A stretch of DNA of 7,621 nt from an uncultured Fretibacterium sp. (GCF_938040765.1 NZ_CALIAA010000262.1:1-7621), one strand, 5' to 3'. Counted from the first letter of the stretch, positions 1 through 6,151 are shown. Made by a program: numbers and translations. Notes: a model not told the origin generated them from the letters alone.

Positions 1-176
1 GACGATCCGCCGCGGCCGCAGCGCTGGGATAAAACTGAGGACTGCCGGAGACGGCGGCGCGTACCTTCAGGGGCCGTCGGGGCTGCCGGCAGGGGACCCT
101 CACGGGGGCGGTGCAGCCCACCGGCTCCGCCGGCGGGCTTGATCCCTGCGGTTTTTCCCCGTGATGTGCCGTGGCC
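1..176. other. left-edge intergenic stretch, no gene supported
   Basis: No convincing coding region is seen here. Several frames stay open across parts of it, but their translations are Arg/Pro/Gly-rich, as expected of GC-rich non-coding frames, and none matches a family I recognise. It lies downstream of the DUF134 gene on the minus strand and holds one hairpin (116-138). A gene just beyond the left edge could begin or end here without being recognisable. Confidence 0.4.
116..138 (-). terminator. possible weak terminator hairpin after the DUF134 gene
   Basis: Arms 116-124 and 130-138 form a 9-bp stem with one G-U wobble in the minus-strand transcript and a 5-nt loop. It starts about 40 nt past the DUF134 stop codon. 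No T-run follows, so an intrinsic terminator is doubtful; it may instead be a structured 3' end or simply a product of high GC. Confidence 0.25.
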
Positions 177-551
177 CTACCGGGGGCCGGAATCCTTTCC
201 GTGCCGGCAGCAGCCGTGCCCGTGACGCTCCGTTCCGCCCGGGCCACGCGCCCCGCAGATGCGGTAGGTCCCGCCCTCGATCCGGAGCTCCCTGGCGTTG
301 ACCAGAAAATCTGCGACCTTGGCGCGGGCACGGTCGTAGATGGCCTGGACTGTCGTTCGGGCGACCTGCATACGTCCGGCGCACTCCTCCTGGCTCAGCC
401 CCTCCAGGTCGATGAGGCGAAGGGACTCGTACTCGTCCACCGACAGCACCACGGGGTCGCCCGCGGTGCACTCCCGTTCCCCGGACGCCGGGGCGAAGCG
501 GGAGCAACAGGGCATTGCAAAGACTTCCCGCCGTTTCGTCGGCCGGGGCAT
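177..551 (-). CDS. DUF134 family helix-turn-helix protein with a Cys/His-rich tail
   Basis: This is a 124-residue protein of the DUF134 family, small putative DNA-binding proteins with a sigma-70 region 4-like helix-turn-helix. The family's opening MPRPTKRREVFAMP is present, followed by the core VDEYESLRLIDLEGLSQEEC (about residues 38-57), RTTVQAIYDRAR (66-76) and LRIEGGTYRIC (89-99). An ATG further upstream (752) would add 67 low-complexity Arg/Ala residues and overlap the upstream gene. The ATG at 551 is preferred because the family motif starts there and a GAGG lies 8 nt upstream. It follows the Cys/His-rich gene by 19 nt, so the two are probably one operon. The odd part is residues 109-118, an HGHGCC-type tail resembling the partner protein and perhaps a metal-sensing extension. 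Family assignment is strong; the DNA target and ligand are unknown. Confidence 0.87.
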   Translation of the reverse strand: MPRPTKRREVFAMPCCSRFAPASGERECTAGDPVVLSVDEYESLRLIDLEGLSQEECAGRMQVARTTVQAIYDRARAKVADFLVNARELRIEGGTYRICGARGPGGTERHGHGCCRHGKDSGPR

Positions 552-570
552 CGGCTGGGCCTCGAACGCC

Positions 571-822
571 TCAGGCTTCCGCCGCGGGGAAGGCCGCGGC
601 TTTGCCCTCCCGGGAACAGCTGCCCTTGTCTTCCTCTCCCGCGCCGTGATCGTGCCCGCAGCCGCCTCCGTTTCCCTTCCCCTTCCCGTGGCAGTGTCCT
701 TTGCCTTCGCTGCCCTTGCTGCCCTTGCCGCAGTCCGCCCCGCCGTGCCCATGGCAGCAGCCGTGACGCTTCCTCTGCTCTCCGATCCGTTTTTCCGCCC
801 GCTCTTCCATCCGTTCTTCCAT
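571..822 (-). CDS. small Cys/His/Gly-rich putative metal-binding protein
   Basis: I do not recognise this 83-residue protein. Residues 1-20 are charged and probably helical (MEERMEERAEKR). Residues 20-60 are dominated by Gly, Lys, Cys and His, with the clusters HGCCHGHG (20-27), GHCHGKGKG (42-50) and CGHDHG (55-60). In all there are six Cys (22, 23, 31, 44, 55, 69) and seven His (20, 24, 26, 43, 45, 57, 59), an obvious ligand set for soft or transition metals. No signal peptide or membrane segment is seen, so it is probably cytosolic. The ATG at 822 is chosen because GAGGAGGG lies 6 nt upstream and the charged helix starts there. It is the first gene after a good sigma-70-type promoter and precedes the DUF134 gene by 19 nt. 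Metal storage, buffering or delivery is inferred from composition only. Confidence 0.72.
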   Translation of the reverse strand: MEERMEERAEKRIGEQRKRHGCCHGHGGADCGKGSKGSEGKGHCHGKGKGNGGGCGHDHGAGEEDKGSCSREGKAAAFPAAEA

Positions 823-828
823 CGTTAC

Positions 829-836
829 CCCTCCTC
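829..836 (-). promoter_or_regulatory. ribosome binding site of the Cys/His-rich gene
   Basis: On the minus strand this reads GAGGAGGG, 6 nt before the ATG at 822. It fixes that start over an in-frame ATG 75 nt further upstream, which would precede or overlap the predicted transcript start. Confidence 0.75.
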
Positions 837-859
837 GATCATTTTCTTGACCCTTATCC

Positions 860-869
860 GGCATATGCC
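860..869. repeat. 10-bp perfect palindrome at the predicted transcript start
   Basis: GGCATATGCC is a perfect palindrome just downstream of the predicted -10 box (877-882) of the leftward promoter, around +1 to +10. It is a possible operator, for instance for the DUF134 protein, but ten bases is short and the role is inferred from position only. Confidence 0.3.
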
Positions 870-876
870 ATTTATT

Positions 877-904
877 AAGATACCTCTTTTTCGTCATATG
901 TCAA
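877..904 (-). promoter_or_regulatory. sigma-70-type promoter of the Cys/His-rich protein and DUF134 unit
   Basis: On the minus strand a consensus TTGACA (-35, 899-904) is followed after 16 nt by TATCTT (-10, 877-882, four of six consensus). It lies about 55 nt upstream of the start codon at 822 in a locally AT-rich patch that contrasts with the surrounding GC-rich DNA. Confidence 0.65.
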
Positions 905-963
905 TAACAGGGGGCGACGAAAGCGGTGGAAAAGACCACCCTGTCGGTTCCCTTGGAGGTGGG

Positions 964-991
964 TTTACGGAATACGTTCCTGCGGTATAGT
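964..991 (+). promoter_or_regulatory. candidate promoter of the DUF3160 gene
   Basis: TTTACG (964-969) and TATAGT (986-991) are separated by 16 nt. The -10 matches five of six consensus bases and the -35 four of six. It faces right, about 80 nt upstream of the DUF3160 start, and is divergent from the leftward promoter at 877-904. Confidence 0.5.
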
Positions 992-1016
992 ATTGGGGAA
1001 GGCTGTTATACTCGAA

Positions 1017-1047
1017 GCGCTCCGTCTCCATGCACCGGGAGGAGCGC
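1017..1047 (+). promoter_or_regulatory. hairpin in the 5' leader of the DUF3160 mRNA
   Basis: GCGCTCC (1017-1023) pairs perfectly with GGAGCGC (1041-1047). An inner TCTC/GGGA helix with one U-G pair extends the stem, leaving one bulged G and an 8-nt loop. It sits between the candidate promoter and the ribosome binding site at 1059-1065, so it may affect mRNA stability or translation. No known riboswitch class is recognised. Confidence 0.35.
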
Positions 1048-1058
1048 GGAGGACGAAT

Positions 1059-1065
1059 GAGGTGA
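1059..1065 (+). promoter_or_regulatory. ribosome binding site that favours a TTG start for DUF3160
   Basis: GAGGTGA lies 6 nt before TTG at 1072 and 12 nt before ATG at 1078. The spacing favours the TTG start; choosing the ATG would remove only two residues. Confidence 0.6.
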
Positions 1066-1071
1066 TTCGAA

Positions 1072-3558
1072 TTGAGGATGAAGTGGTTGGGGATTTTTGC
1101 GTGTGTCCTGTGCGCGGCGCTCTCGTTCTGCGATTGCCCCGCATGGGCTCAGGGCGGGACGCAGTACGTCGTTACGGCGCGCATCACGCCGCTGTTCGAG
1201 ACCGTCAAGGACGTCAAGGCCGCGCCCGGCGGGCAATGGAAGGATATTCCGTATAACGAGGGGATCCTGGGGGTGCTGGTCTACGGGGATCTCGTGGAGG
1301 GGAAGCCCTCCTCCAAAAAGGGATGGCTGTCCCTGTCCGGCCCGGAAGGGGAGTTGGGGCTCGTCGAGGCCGCGGCGCTGACGCCCATGCCCAAATACGA
1401 GCCGGTGGACGCGAAGCCCTATCAGGTGATGAAGGACGGGACCGTGCCCTTCCTGCTGCCGGGCCAGCGCCCCGTCTCGGAGTTCCATTCCTTCTCTCTG
1501 CCGCGCGGGGCCGTGGTCACCGCGGAGGGGCGGGCGAAGGACGCCGAGGGGACGTCGTGGCTGCTCTGCATCTTCGGCACGGACTACTCCGACGGAGGCT
1601 CGGGGTCGGACCGCCGCGGCGGCTGGCTGCCCGAGGCCGAGCTCGTCGACCTGTCGGCCTCCAAGCCGGAACTGTCGCGGGTGGAGGAGGACAAGCTCCC
1701 CGCAAAGCTGGACGGCGCCGAGCGTAAGGCACTGCTGAAGAACGGCTTCTACGTCGATCCCAAGCCCGTCCTTGTGAAGGAGCTGAACGAGGACGACATG
1801 GTGGACGCCTACAACACCATCGACTCGCTCACCCCCCGCTTCATCACCGCGGACCTGCCGCTCCACGCGTTTCACCTCTACTTCGACCGGATGCTCCAGA
1901 AGGTGGAGCAGAAGGTTCTGCTGCCGCGTACCTTCGAGCTGCTGTCCGCCATGACCGCGGCCCTGAAGGACCTGCCCCACGACCTGGAGAGCTCGGAGCT
2001 GGGGCGAAACGCCGCATCGGCGGTCGTCGATTACCTCGCCCTCGCCATGCACCTGCTGACGAACGGGGGGGCGGAGATCCATGACGGCATCGCCGGATTC
2101 GCGACGGGGGTGATGGCGGGAGAGGGGACGGGCGACAATCCCTTCACGGGGCTGCCGCAGGACTTCACCCTCTTCGCCCCGCGCGGGCACTACACTCTGA
2201 ACGAGGACTTCAAGGCCTATTTCCGCACCACCTATCTGCTGGGCACGCCGTTCCCGCTGGACAACGAGGGAGGAGCCGCGGTCACGCTGCTGCTGTGCCA
2301 CATCCTCTCCGTGCCGCAGGTTCAGGAAAAGTGGCGTGCGCTCTACGACCCCATCCGCTACCTGGTCGGCAGCTCGAACGTCAACACGTGGGACGAGCTT
2401 GTCGAGGCGCTGAAACCGTTCAAATTCGGGGACCTGAGCGACGCGGGCAGGGTGAAGGAGCTCCTGGAGGTTCTGGACAAGGCCGGAAAGGCCAGCGCCA
2501 TCCAGAAGCTGCCCGGCAAGAAGTTCGCCGTACTGCCGCGCCGGATCACCTTCGACGCGATGATCTTCGATACGCTCACCCATCCCCGGACGAGCACGGA
2601 TGAGGATAAGCGCGCCCTGCCCGACCCGCTGGACGTCATGGCGGTCCTGGGCTCGACCCAGGCCCTGGACGAGGTCAAGCCCTACGAGAAGTTCAAGAAC
2701 TACGGGGACAACCTGAAGGCGCTGGAGGAGCGGTGGCCGGAGTACCGCAGCTCCGCGGACGGGGCGAACGCCTATACCGCCTGGCTCTCCGCCCTGCGCA
2801 GCTACAACGTCTCCGAGGGGTCGCAGCAGTTCTTCGCCCGCACCGCCGCCTGGGGCTACAAGAAACTGACGACGGCGGAGGCCTCCATGGCCGAGCTGAA
2901 GCACGACACCATCCTCTACGCCGAGCAGAGCGGGGCCGAGATGGGGGACGGCGGAGGCGAATGGGTGGCCGGGCCCTTCTCTCAGCCGTTTGCGCGCGGC
3001 TATGTGGAGCCGGAGCCGAAGCTCTACCGCGCCCTGGCGGAGAGTGCGCGCAAGATCCTGGAGTTTCTGACCCCCATGTTTCCCGATGAGCACGAGTATT
3101 ATCGCGGGAAGTTCTCCCAGTTCTCCGAGGAGATGGAGACCCTGGCCGGCATCGCGGACCGTGCGCTCGAGGACGCGATGACGCCGTCGGACTTCCTGAC
3201 CATCATCGAGCTGCGCCTGCCCTCGGTCCTGCCCGAGGATATCTACGATGTCTACGACAAGGCATCCCAGAATCAGCTGAGAATGGCCCTGGTCGCCGAC
3301 GTGGCGACGGACGCCTCGGCCGGCCGGGCCCTCTTCATGGGGGTCGGAGCGCCGCGCAGGCTCAGCGTCTACGTCAACGACCGGTCCGGCGGCTTCCGCG
3401 TGACGGAGGGCTACATGTTCTCCTATTACTCCTTCATCCAGTCCCTGAGCGAGGGGCGCATGAACGACGATCAGTGGAAGGCGATCGTCTATGACACGAA
3501 GAGGCAGGACGACATGAAGCAGTACCTGCCGGCCTGGCATGGCAAACTGTACGAGTAG
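1072..3558 (+). CDS. exported DUF3160 protein with SH3-like N-terminal region
   Basis: This 828-residue protein belongs to DUF3160, a family of large, mostly exported bacterial proteins of unknown function. Residues 1-26 form a Sec signal peptide with a probable AWA cleavage site, predicting an extracytoplasmic location; the stretch before the late Cys is not a good lipobox. Residues about 31-106 and 117-195 look like two bacterial SH3-like units, each ending in a GWL segment followed by a short turn and a V-x-A or L-P-E-A strand. The family hallmark follows at about 248-279, with TIDSLTPRFITADLPLHAFH and then FDRMLQKVE, in a largely helical region running to the C-terminus. No enzyme motif is recognised. 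TTG at 1072 is preferred by ribosome-binding-site spacing; ATG at 1078 is the alternative. The MEMO-like gene starts 58 nt downstream on the same strand, so both may be one transcript, though a strong hairpin lies between. Confidence 0.85.
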   Translation: MRMKWLGIFACVLCAALSFCDCPAWAQGGTQYVVTARITPLFETVKDVKAAPGGQWKDIPYNEGILGVLVYGDLVEGKPSSKKGWLSLSGPEGELGLVEAAALTPMPKYEPVDAKPYQVMKDGTVPFLLPGQRPVSEFHSFSLPRGAVVTAEGRAKDAEGTSWLLCIFGTDYSDGGSGSDRRGGWLPEAELVDLSASKPELSRVEEDKLPAKLDGAERKALLKNGFYVDPKPVLVKELNEDDMVDAYNTIDSLTPRFITADLPLHAFHLYFDRMLQKVEQKVLLPRTFELLSAMTAALKDLPHDLESSELGRNAASAVVDYLALAMHLLTNGGAEIHDGIAGFATGVMAGEGTGDNPFTGLPQDFTLFAPRGHYTLNEDFKAYFRTTYLLGTPFPLDNEGGAAVTLLLCHILSVPQVQEKWRALYDPIRYLVGSSNVNTWDELVEALKPFKFGDLSDAGRVKELLEVLDKAGKASAIQKLPGKKFAVLPRRITFDAMIFDTLTHPRTSTDEDKRALPDPLDVMAVLGSTQALDEVKPYEKFKNYGDNLKALEERWPEYRSSADGANAYTAWLSALRSYNVSEGSQQFFARTAAWGYKKLTTAEASMAELKHDTILYAEQSGAEMGDGGGEWVAGPFSQPFARGYVEPEPKLYRALAESARKILEFLTPMFPDEHEYYRGKFSQFSEEMETLAGIADRALEDAMTPSDFLTIIELRLPSVLPEDIYDVYDKASQNQLRMALVADVATDASAGRALFMGVGAPRRLSVYVNDRSGGFRVTEGYMFSYYSFIQSLSEGRMNDDQWKAIVYDTKRQDDMKQYLPAWHGKLYE

Positions 3559-3564
3559 CGCCTG

Positions 3565-3594
3565 GGGCGCGGCCGGGGTGGTCCGGCCGCGCCC
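3565..3594 (+). terminator. 12-bp GC-rich hairpin between DUF3160 and the MEMO-like gene
   Basis: Arms 3565-3576 and 3583-3594 are perfectly complementary over 12 bp, all G-C, with a 6-nt loop (GGTGGT). It begins 7 nt past the DUF3160 stop codon. No T-run follows (GTTCCT), so it is a poor intrinsic terminator. It may pause polymerase, protect the 3' end of the DUF3160 message or lower expression of the downstream gene. Confidence 0.5.
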
Positions 3595-3604
3595 GTTCCT
3601 CCCC

Positions 3605-3612
3605 GGGGAGGG
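3605..3612 (+). promoter_or_regulatory. ribosome binding site that fixes the GTG start of the MEMO-like gene
   Basis: GGGGAGGG, with GGAG 6 nt before GTG at 3617. It supports starting at 3617 rather than at the upstream in-frame ATG at 3539, which overlaps the end of DUF3160 and would place 26 unrelated residues before the signal peptide. Confidence 0.65.
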
Positions 3613-3616
3613 TTTC

Positions 3617-4402
3617 GTGCGGAAGGGCTCCGTGCCCCGCGGCCTCCCGAGTTTGTCCTTGCTCCTGTTTCTGGTCCTGGCGCTCCCTGCCTCCCCGGCC
3701 CTCGGGAGCGGGGAGCCGCCCCTCGTCGTCGGGGCCGTCGCGCCCCATCACAACGTGGCGGGGGCCCTCATCGACCGCCTCTACGAACGGATTCGGGAGC
3801 AGATTCCCCACCCGGCGCGCGTCATCCTGATCGGGCCCGACCACTTCATGAGGGCGCGGCAGAACATCGTGTTCTCGGCGGCGGACTGGCGGACGCCCTC
3901 GGGACTCCTGCGGGCCGATGCGGAGGGGGCCTCGTCCCTGAAGGGCGCGGCCCTGCGCCAGGACGGCGTCCCCCGGCGCGACCACGGCATCACGGAGCAC
4001 ATTCCGCGCGTACGAAAGTTCTTCGGCGACGTCCCCGTGTTGCCGCTGGTCGTGAAGTCCTGCGCGACGGACCTTCAGGTTTTACGCGTGCGAAGGGCCC
4101 TGGAGGCGCTCCTTCGCGAACGCGGCGGAGTGGTCATCCTGAGCATGGACCTCTCCCATTACAAGCCCCGCGCGGAGTCCGACGCCGAGGACGAGCGCAC
4201 CCTCGCGGCGCTGTGCGCGTTCCGCCTGGAGGAGCTCAATGGGCTGGACGTGGACTGCCCGCGGGGCGCGCGGCTCCTCCTGACGCTCCTGCAAAGCCTC
4301 GGAGCCGTACGGAGCGAGCTGCTGGAGCGCAGCAACTCCGCGGACTTCCTCCCGAACGCGAGCCGCACCACCGGCCACGCCACGGTGTTGTTCACGCGCT
4401 GA
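3617..4402 (+). CDS. exported MEMO family protein (AmmeMemoRadiSam system protein B-like)
   Basis: From the GTG at 3617 this is a 261-residue MEMO-like protein, a family related to extradiol dioxygenase/LigB folds and labelled AmmeMemoRadiSam system protein B in bacteria. Family landmarks are in order: VAPHHNVAG (about 41-49), LIGPDHF (71-77), RRDHGITEH (120-128), SMDLSHY (176-182) and DCPRGARLLL (213-222). His-44/45, His-76 and Cys-214 match the positions of the metal-binding His, His and Cys of human MEMO1, so a metal site is likely. Unusually, residues 1-31 look like a Sec signal peptide (basic start, Leu-rich core, SPALG), predicting export, whereas family members are usually cytosolic. 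It follows DUF3160 by 58 nt on the same strand. Neither an AMMECR1 nor a radical-SAM partner is in the window. Substrate and reaction are unknown. Confidence 0.82.
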   Translation: MRKGSVPRGLPSLSLLLFLVLALPASPALGSGEPPLVVGAVAPHHNVAGALIDRLYERIREQIPHPARVILIGPDHFMRARQNIVFSAADWRTPSGLLRADAEGASSLKGAALRQDGVPRRDHGITEHIPRVRKFFGDVPVLPLVVKSCATDLQVLRVRRALEALLRERGGVVILSMDLSHYKPRAESDAEDERTLAALCAFRLEELNGLDVDCPRGARLLLTLLQSLGAVRSELLERSNSADFLPNASRTTGHATVLFTR

Positions 4403-4502
4403 ACGAAGGCGGACGCCATGCACCCGGGCGGACCTTCCGATCGAAACGGACGGCGGGGGGAGGGCCGATCCCGGCCACAGCGGCATTATCACGCGAACAT
4501 AA

Positions 4503-4540
4503 AAAAGCGAGAAGGGCCCGAGTCGGCCCTTCTCGCTTTT
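4503..4540. terminator. bidirectional intrinsic terminator between convergent genes
   Basis: A perfect 16-bp stem (4503-4518 with 4525-4540) carries a 6-nt loop. The plus-strand transcript ends the stem in TTTT and the minus-strand transcript continues into a six-base T-run (complement of 4501-4506). It lies 100 nt after the MEMO-like stop and 31 nt beyond the stop of the leftward flavin-reductase-like gene, serving both. Confidence 0.93.
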
Positions 4541-4571
4541 GCGTTATTCCCTTCCGCACCGGTCCCCGCGA

Positions 4572-5309
4572 TCAGGGTTTGGGGGCGGCGAGCTTTTCCA
4601 TGTAGGTCTTGCCTGCGGAGTGTCCGTCCCCGAGGTAGTCCCCCAGGCCGAAGTAGCCGGTGTTGCCCTCGCTGCGTCCGGGGATGTAGAAGGCGATCTC
4701 GGGCAGCCCGGCCGGCTTGGGATTGACGGAGGGCTTCTCGTTGGCGTACCCCTCGTCCACCCAGGTCTTCACCACCTTGAGGACGATGAGGTCGAAGGGA
4801 GAGTCGGGGTCGAGGGAATCGCACTCGACCAGCTCGCACTCCAGGGAGATCGGGAACTCGCGGAGCATGGGGGCGGCTACGGCCTGTCCCTTGTCCGCCG
4901 TCAGCTTGGTCATGGCCAGCTTGTCCGTGAACTTTCCGTCCTTCATGCCGGAGAGGCACCCGAAGAGGTCGGCCTCGGCCAGCTGGGCGACGGAGGGAAT
5001 GTTGATCGTCGCGGCCTTGCGCTCCAGAAGGTTCTTATGCGTGTAGGACGTCTTGCGCATGGCGACGACGATATGCGTCTGGGGCGCCGACGTGGCGATC
5101 CCGCCGCGGTCGAAGAGCCCGAAGTTTGCGCGGTCCTGATCGTCGTAGGTCCCGATCACCAGCAGGGACGCGGGCATAACGCGCGCGGGGACCTCGGGAC
5201 TGGCCGGGTTCTCGACCTTGGCCGCCCACGCGGCGCCCGCCCCGACCAGGGTGAGAAGGGAAAGCAACAACAGCGACCGGAAAAAAACGATACTCTTTTT
5301 CATCTTCAC
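4572..5309 (-). CDS. exported flavin-reductase-like protein (FMN-binding split barrel), downstream paralog
   Basis: This 245-residue protein has a Sec signal peptide (residues 1-29; MKKS, Leu-rich core, AGAAWA cleavage site) followed by a flavin-reductase-like split barrel over about 43-185. Supporting motifs are the opening ARVMPASLLVIGT (42-54), FDRGGIA (66-72), the NIPS strand (103-106), the DKLAM segment (129-133) and APMLREFPISLECELVE (146-162). The C-terminal YIPGRSEGNTGYFGLG (208-223) is shared in outline with the neighbouring paralog. Such domains normally bind FMN in the cytosol, so export is notable; flavin, heme or another cofactor is possible and no catalytic residue can be named. 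GTG at 5309 has GAGGAGG 5 nt upstream and is preferred over ATG 5303 (11 nt) and TTG 5312 (2 nt). It begins 10 nt after the upstream paralog's stop, and its ribosome binding site overlaps that stop, so the two are one operon. Confidence 0.8.
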   Translation of the reverse strand: MKMKKSIVFFRSLLLLSLLTLVGAGAAWAAKVENPASPEVPARVMPASLLVIGTYDDQDRANFGLFDRGGIATSAPQTHIVVAMRKTSYTHKNLLERKAATINIPSVAQLAEADLFGCLSGMKDGKFTDKLAMTKLTADKGQAVAAPMLREFPISLECELVECDSLDPDSPFDLIVLKVVKTWVDEGYANEKPSVNPKPAGLPEIAFYIPGRSEGNTGYFGLGDYLGDGHSAGKTYMEKLAAPKP

Positions 5310-5314
5310 CAATG

Positions 5315-5321
5315 CCTCCTC
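5315..5321 (-). promoter_or_regulatory. ribosome binding site overlapping the upstream stop codon
   Basis: On the minus strand this reads GAGGAGG. Its first two bases lie within the TGA stop (5320-5322) of the upstream paralog, and it stands 5 nt before GTG 5309. The arrangement suggests coupled translation of the two flavin-reductase-like genes. Confidence 0.65.
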
Positions 5322-6027
5322 ACTGCTTGGCGTCGGGGTACTTCGTCTTGAAGAGCTCCTCGCTGGCGCCCTGGCGCTGCCCGATCGAGTAGAAGCCCGA
5401 TCCGGCGCCGCCGCCGGGGTAGTAGAGGATCGAATCGACCTTCACGGGGTTGGGGTATCCGGGGAACTTGGAGTCGGAGCCGTTCAGGACGGAATCGTCG
5501 ATCCAGACGCTCTTGACCTCGGCGATGTACATGGTGTGCGAGCCCTCGCCGAAGCTCTTGGTCTTGACGACCTTGCACTCCATGGAGATGGGGCACTCCT
5601 GGATCATGGGGGCGTCGACCTGGCTGCCCTTCACGGGGGTCAGCCCCGTAACGGCGAACTTGTCGATGTACTGGTCCCCGGAAATGGCGGAGACGCTGCC
5701 GCAGAACCCCGCCTGCTCCAGCTGGGACCTGCTGGGGACGTTGAGCGTGAACACGCCCTTCGCGTCGATGTTCCTGGCCGTCTGGCGGCTGGGGCGCACG
5801 GAGACGTAGACGAACATCTTCTCCTTGCCCACGGCCCCGGCGATTCCGGCGCGGTCGATGACGGCGGCGTCCGGGCGTCCCTCCTTGTCGCTGGTTCCCA
5901 CCAGGAAGAGCGTTGCGGGTATGATGCGCCCGTTCGCCTTGGGCAGCTCCACCTTGGCGGCCATCGCCGGCCCCGCCGCCAGGGCGAACAGGACGGCGAC
6001 GCCGAATACGGACATCAGTTTTCTCAA
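5320..6027 (-). CDS. exported flavin-reductase-like protein (FMN-binding split barrel), upstream paralog
   Basis: This 235-residue protein is a diverged paralog of its downstream neighbour. Residues 1-23 are a Sec signal peptide (RK start, hydrophobic core, AMA cleavage site). The barrel spans about 34-175 with GRIIPATLFLVGTS (33-46), IDRAGIAGAV (57-66), LNVPS (95-99), DKFAVTGLTPVKG (122-134) and APMIQECPISMECKVVK (139-155). It ends in a YYPGGGAGSGFYSIGQ tail like that of its partner. The TTG at 6027 is chosen because GAGGAAGGAG lies 9 nt upstream and it supplies the basic n-region; ATG 6015 would leave no usable ribosome binding site and a signal peptide lacking Arg/Lys. It is the first gene of the two-gene operon, under the extended -10 promoter at 6152-6160 and downstream of the HxlR gene. 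Fold assignment is good; the cofactor and the electron donor outside the cytoplasm are unknown. Confidence 0.8.
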   Translation of the reverse strand: MRKLMSVFGVAVLFALAAGPAMAAKVELPKANGRIIPATLFLVGTSDKEGRPDAAVIDRAGIAGAVGKEKMFVYVSVRPSRQTARNIDAKGVFTLNVPSRSQLEQAGFCGSVSAISGDQYIDKFAVTGLTPVKGSQVDAPMIQECPISMECKVVKTKSFGEGSHTMYIAEVKSVWIDDSVLNGSDSKFPGYPNPVKVDSILYYPGGGAGSGFYSIGQRQGASEELFKTKYPDAKQ

Positions 6028-6036
6028 TAGACTCGA

Positions 6037-6046
6037 CTCCTTCCTC
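6037..6046 (-). promoter_or_regulatory. ribosome binding site that decides the TTG start of the first flavin-reductase-like gene
   Basis: On the minus strand this reads GAGGAAGGAG, 9 nt before TTG 6027 and 21 nt before ATG 6015, so the TTG is the better start. Confidence 0.6.
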
Positions 6047-6151
6047 GAAAATAAATTGTTGAGGCCCCAAACACGACGCGGTATTCCCCTCCCAAACGGC
6101 TGAGCCCTTCGGCAGGACCCGCAGTGCGGTTTGCCCCTGCAAACTCGTTCG

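Noticed and set aside
177..752. Longer 191-residue version of the DUF134 protein starting at 752
   Set aside because: The extra 67 residues are low-complexity Arg/Ala/Pro and overlap the Cys/His-rich gene in another frame. The family N-terminal motif begins exactly at the ATG at 551, which has its own GAGG.
600..760. Repetitive GCCCTTGC-type triplet runs, considered as a tandem repeat or CRISPR-like array
   Set aside because: They are irregular and are explained by Gly/Lys/Cys/His codon runs in the Cys/His-rich protein on the opposite strand. There are no uniform repeats with unique spacers.
1006..3540. 844-codon open frame on the minus strand opposite the DUF3160 gene
   Set aside because: It mirrors the sense gene and has no stops because of high GC at codon third positions. 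The translation is Arg/Gly/Leu/Val/Gln-rich, with no recognisable domain, signal peptide or matching ribosome binding site. The sense frame has a signal peptide and family motifs.
5306..6142. Overlapping minus-strand frame of 278 codons across the first flavin-reductase-like gene
   Set aside because: It is a frame-shifted shadow rich in Arg and Gly. The other frame has the signal peptide and the conserved flavin-reductase-like motifs.
6028..6145. FMN riboswitch ahead of the flavin-reductase-like genes
   Set aside because: The conserved RFN-element core sequences were looked for by eye and not found in either orientation.
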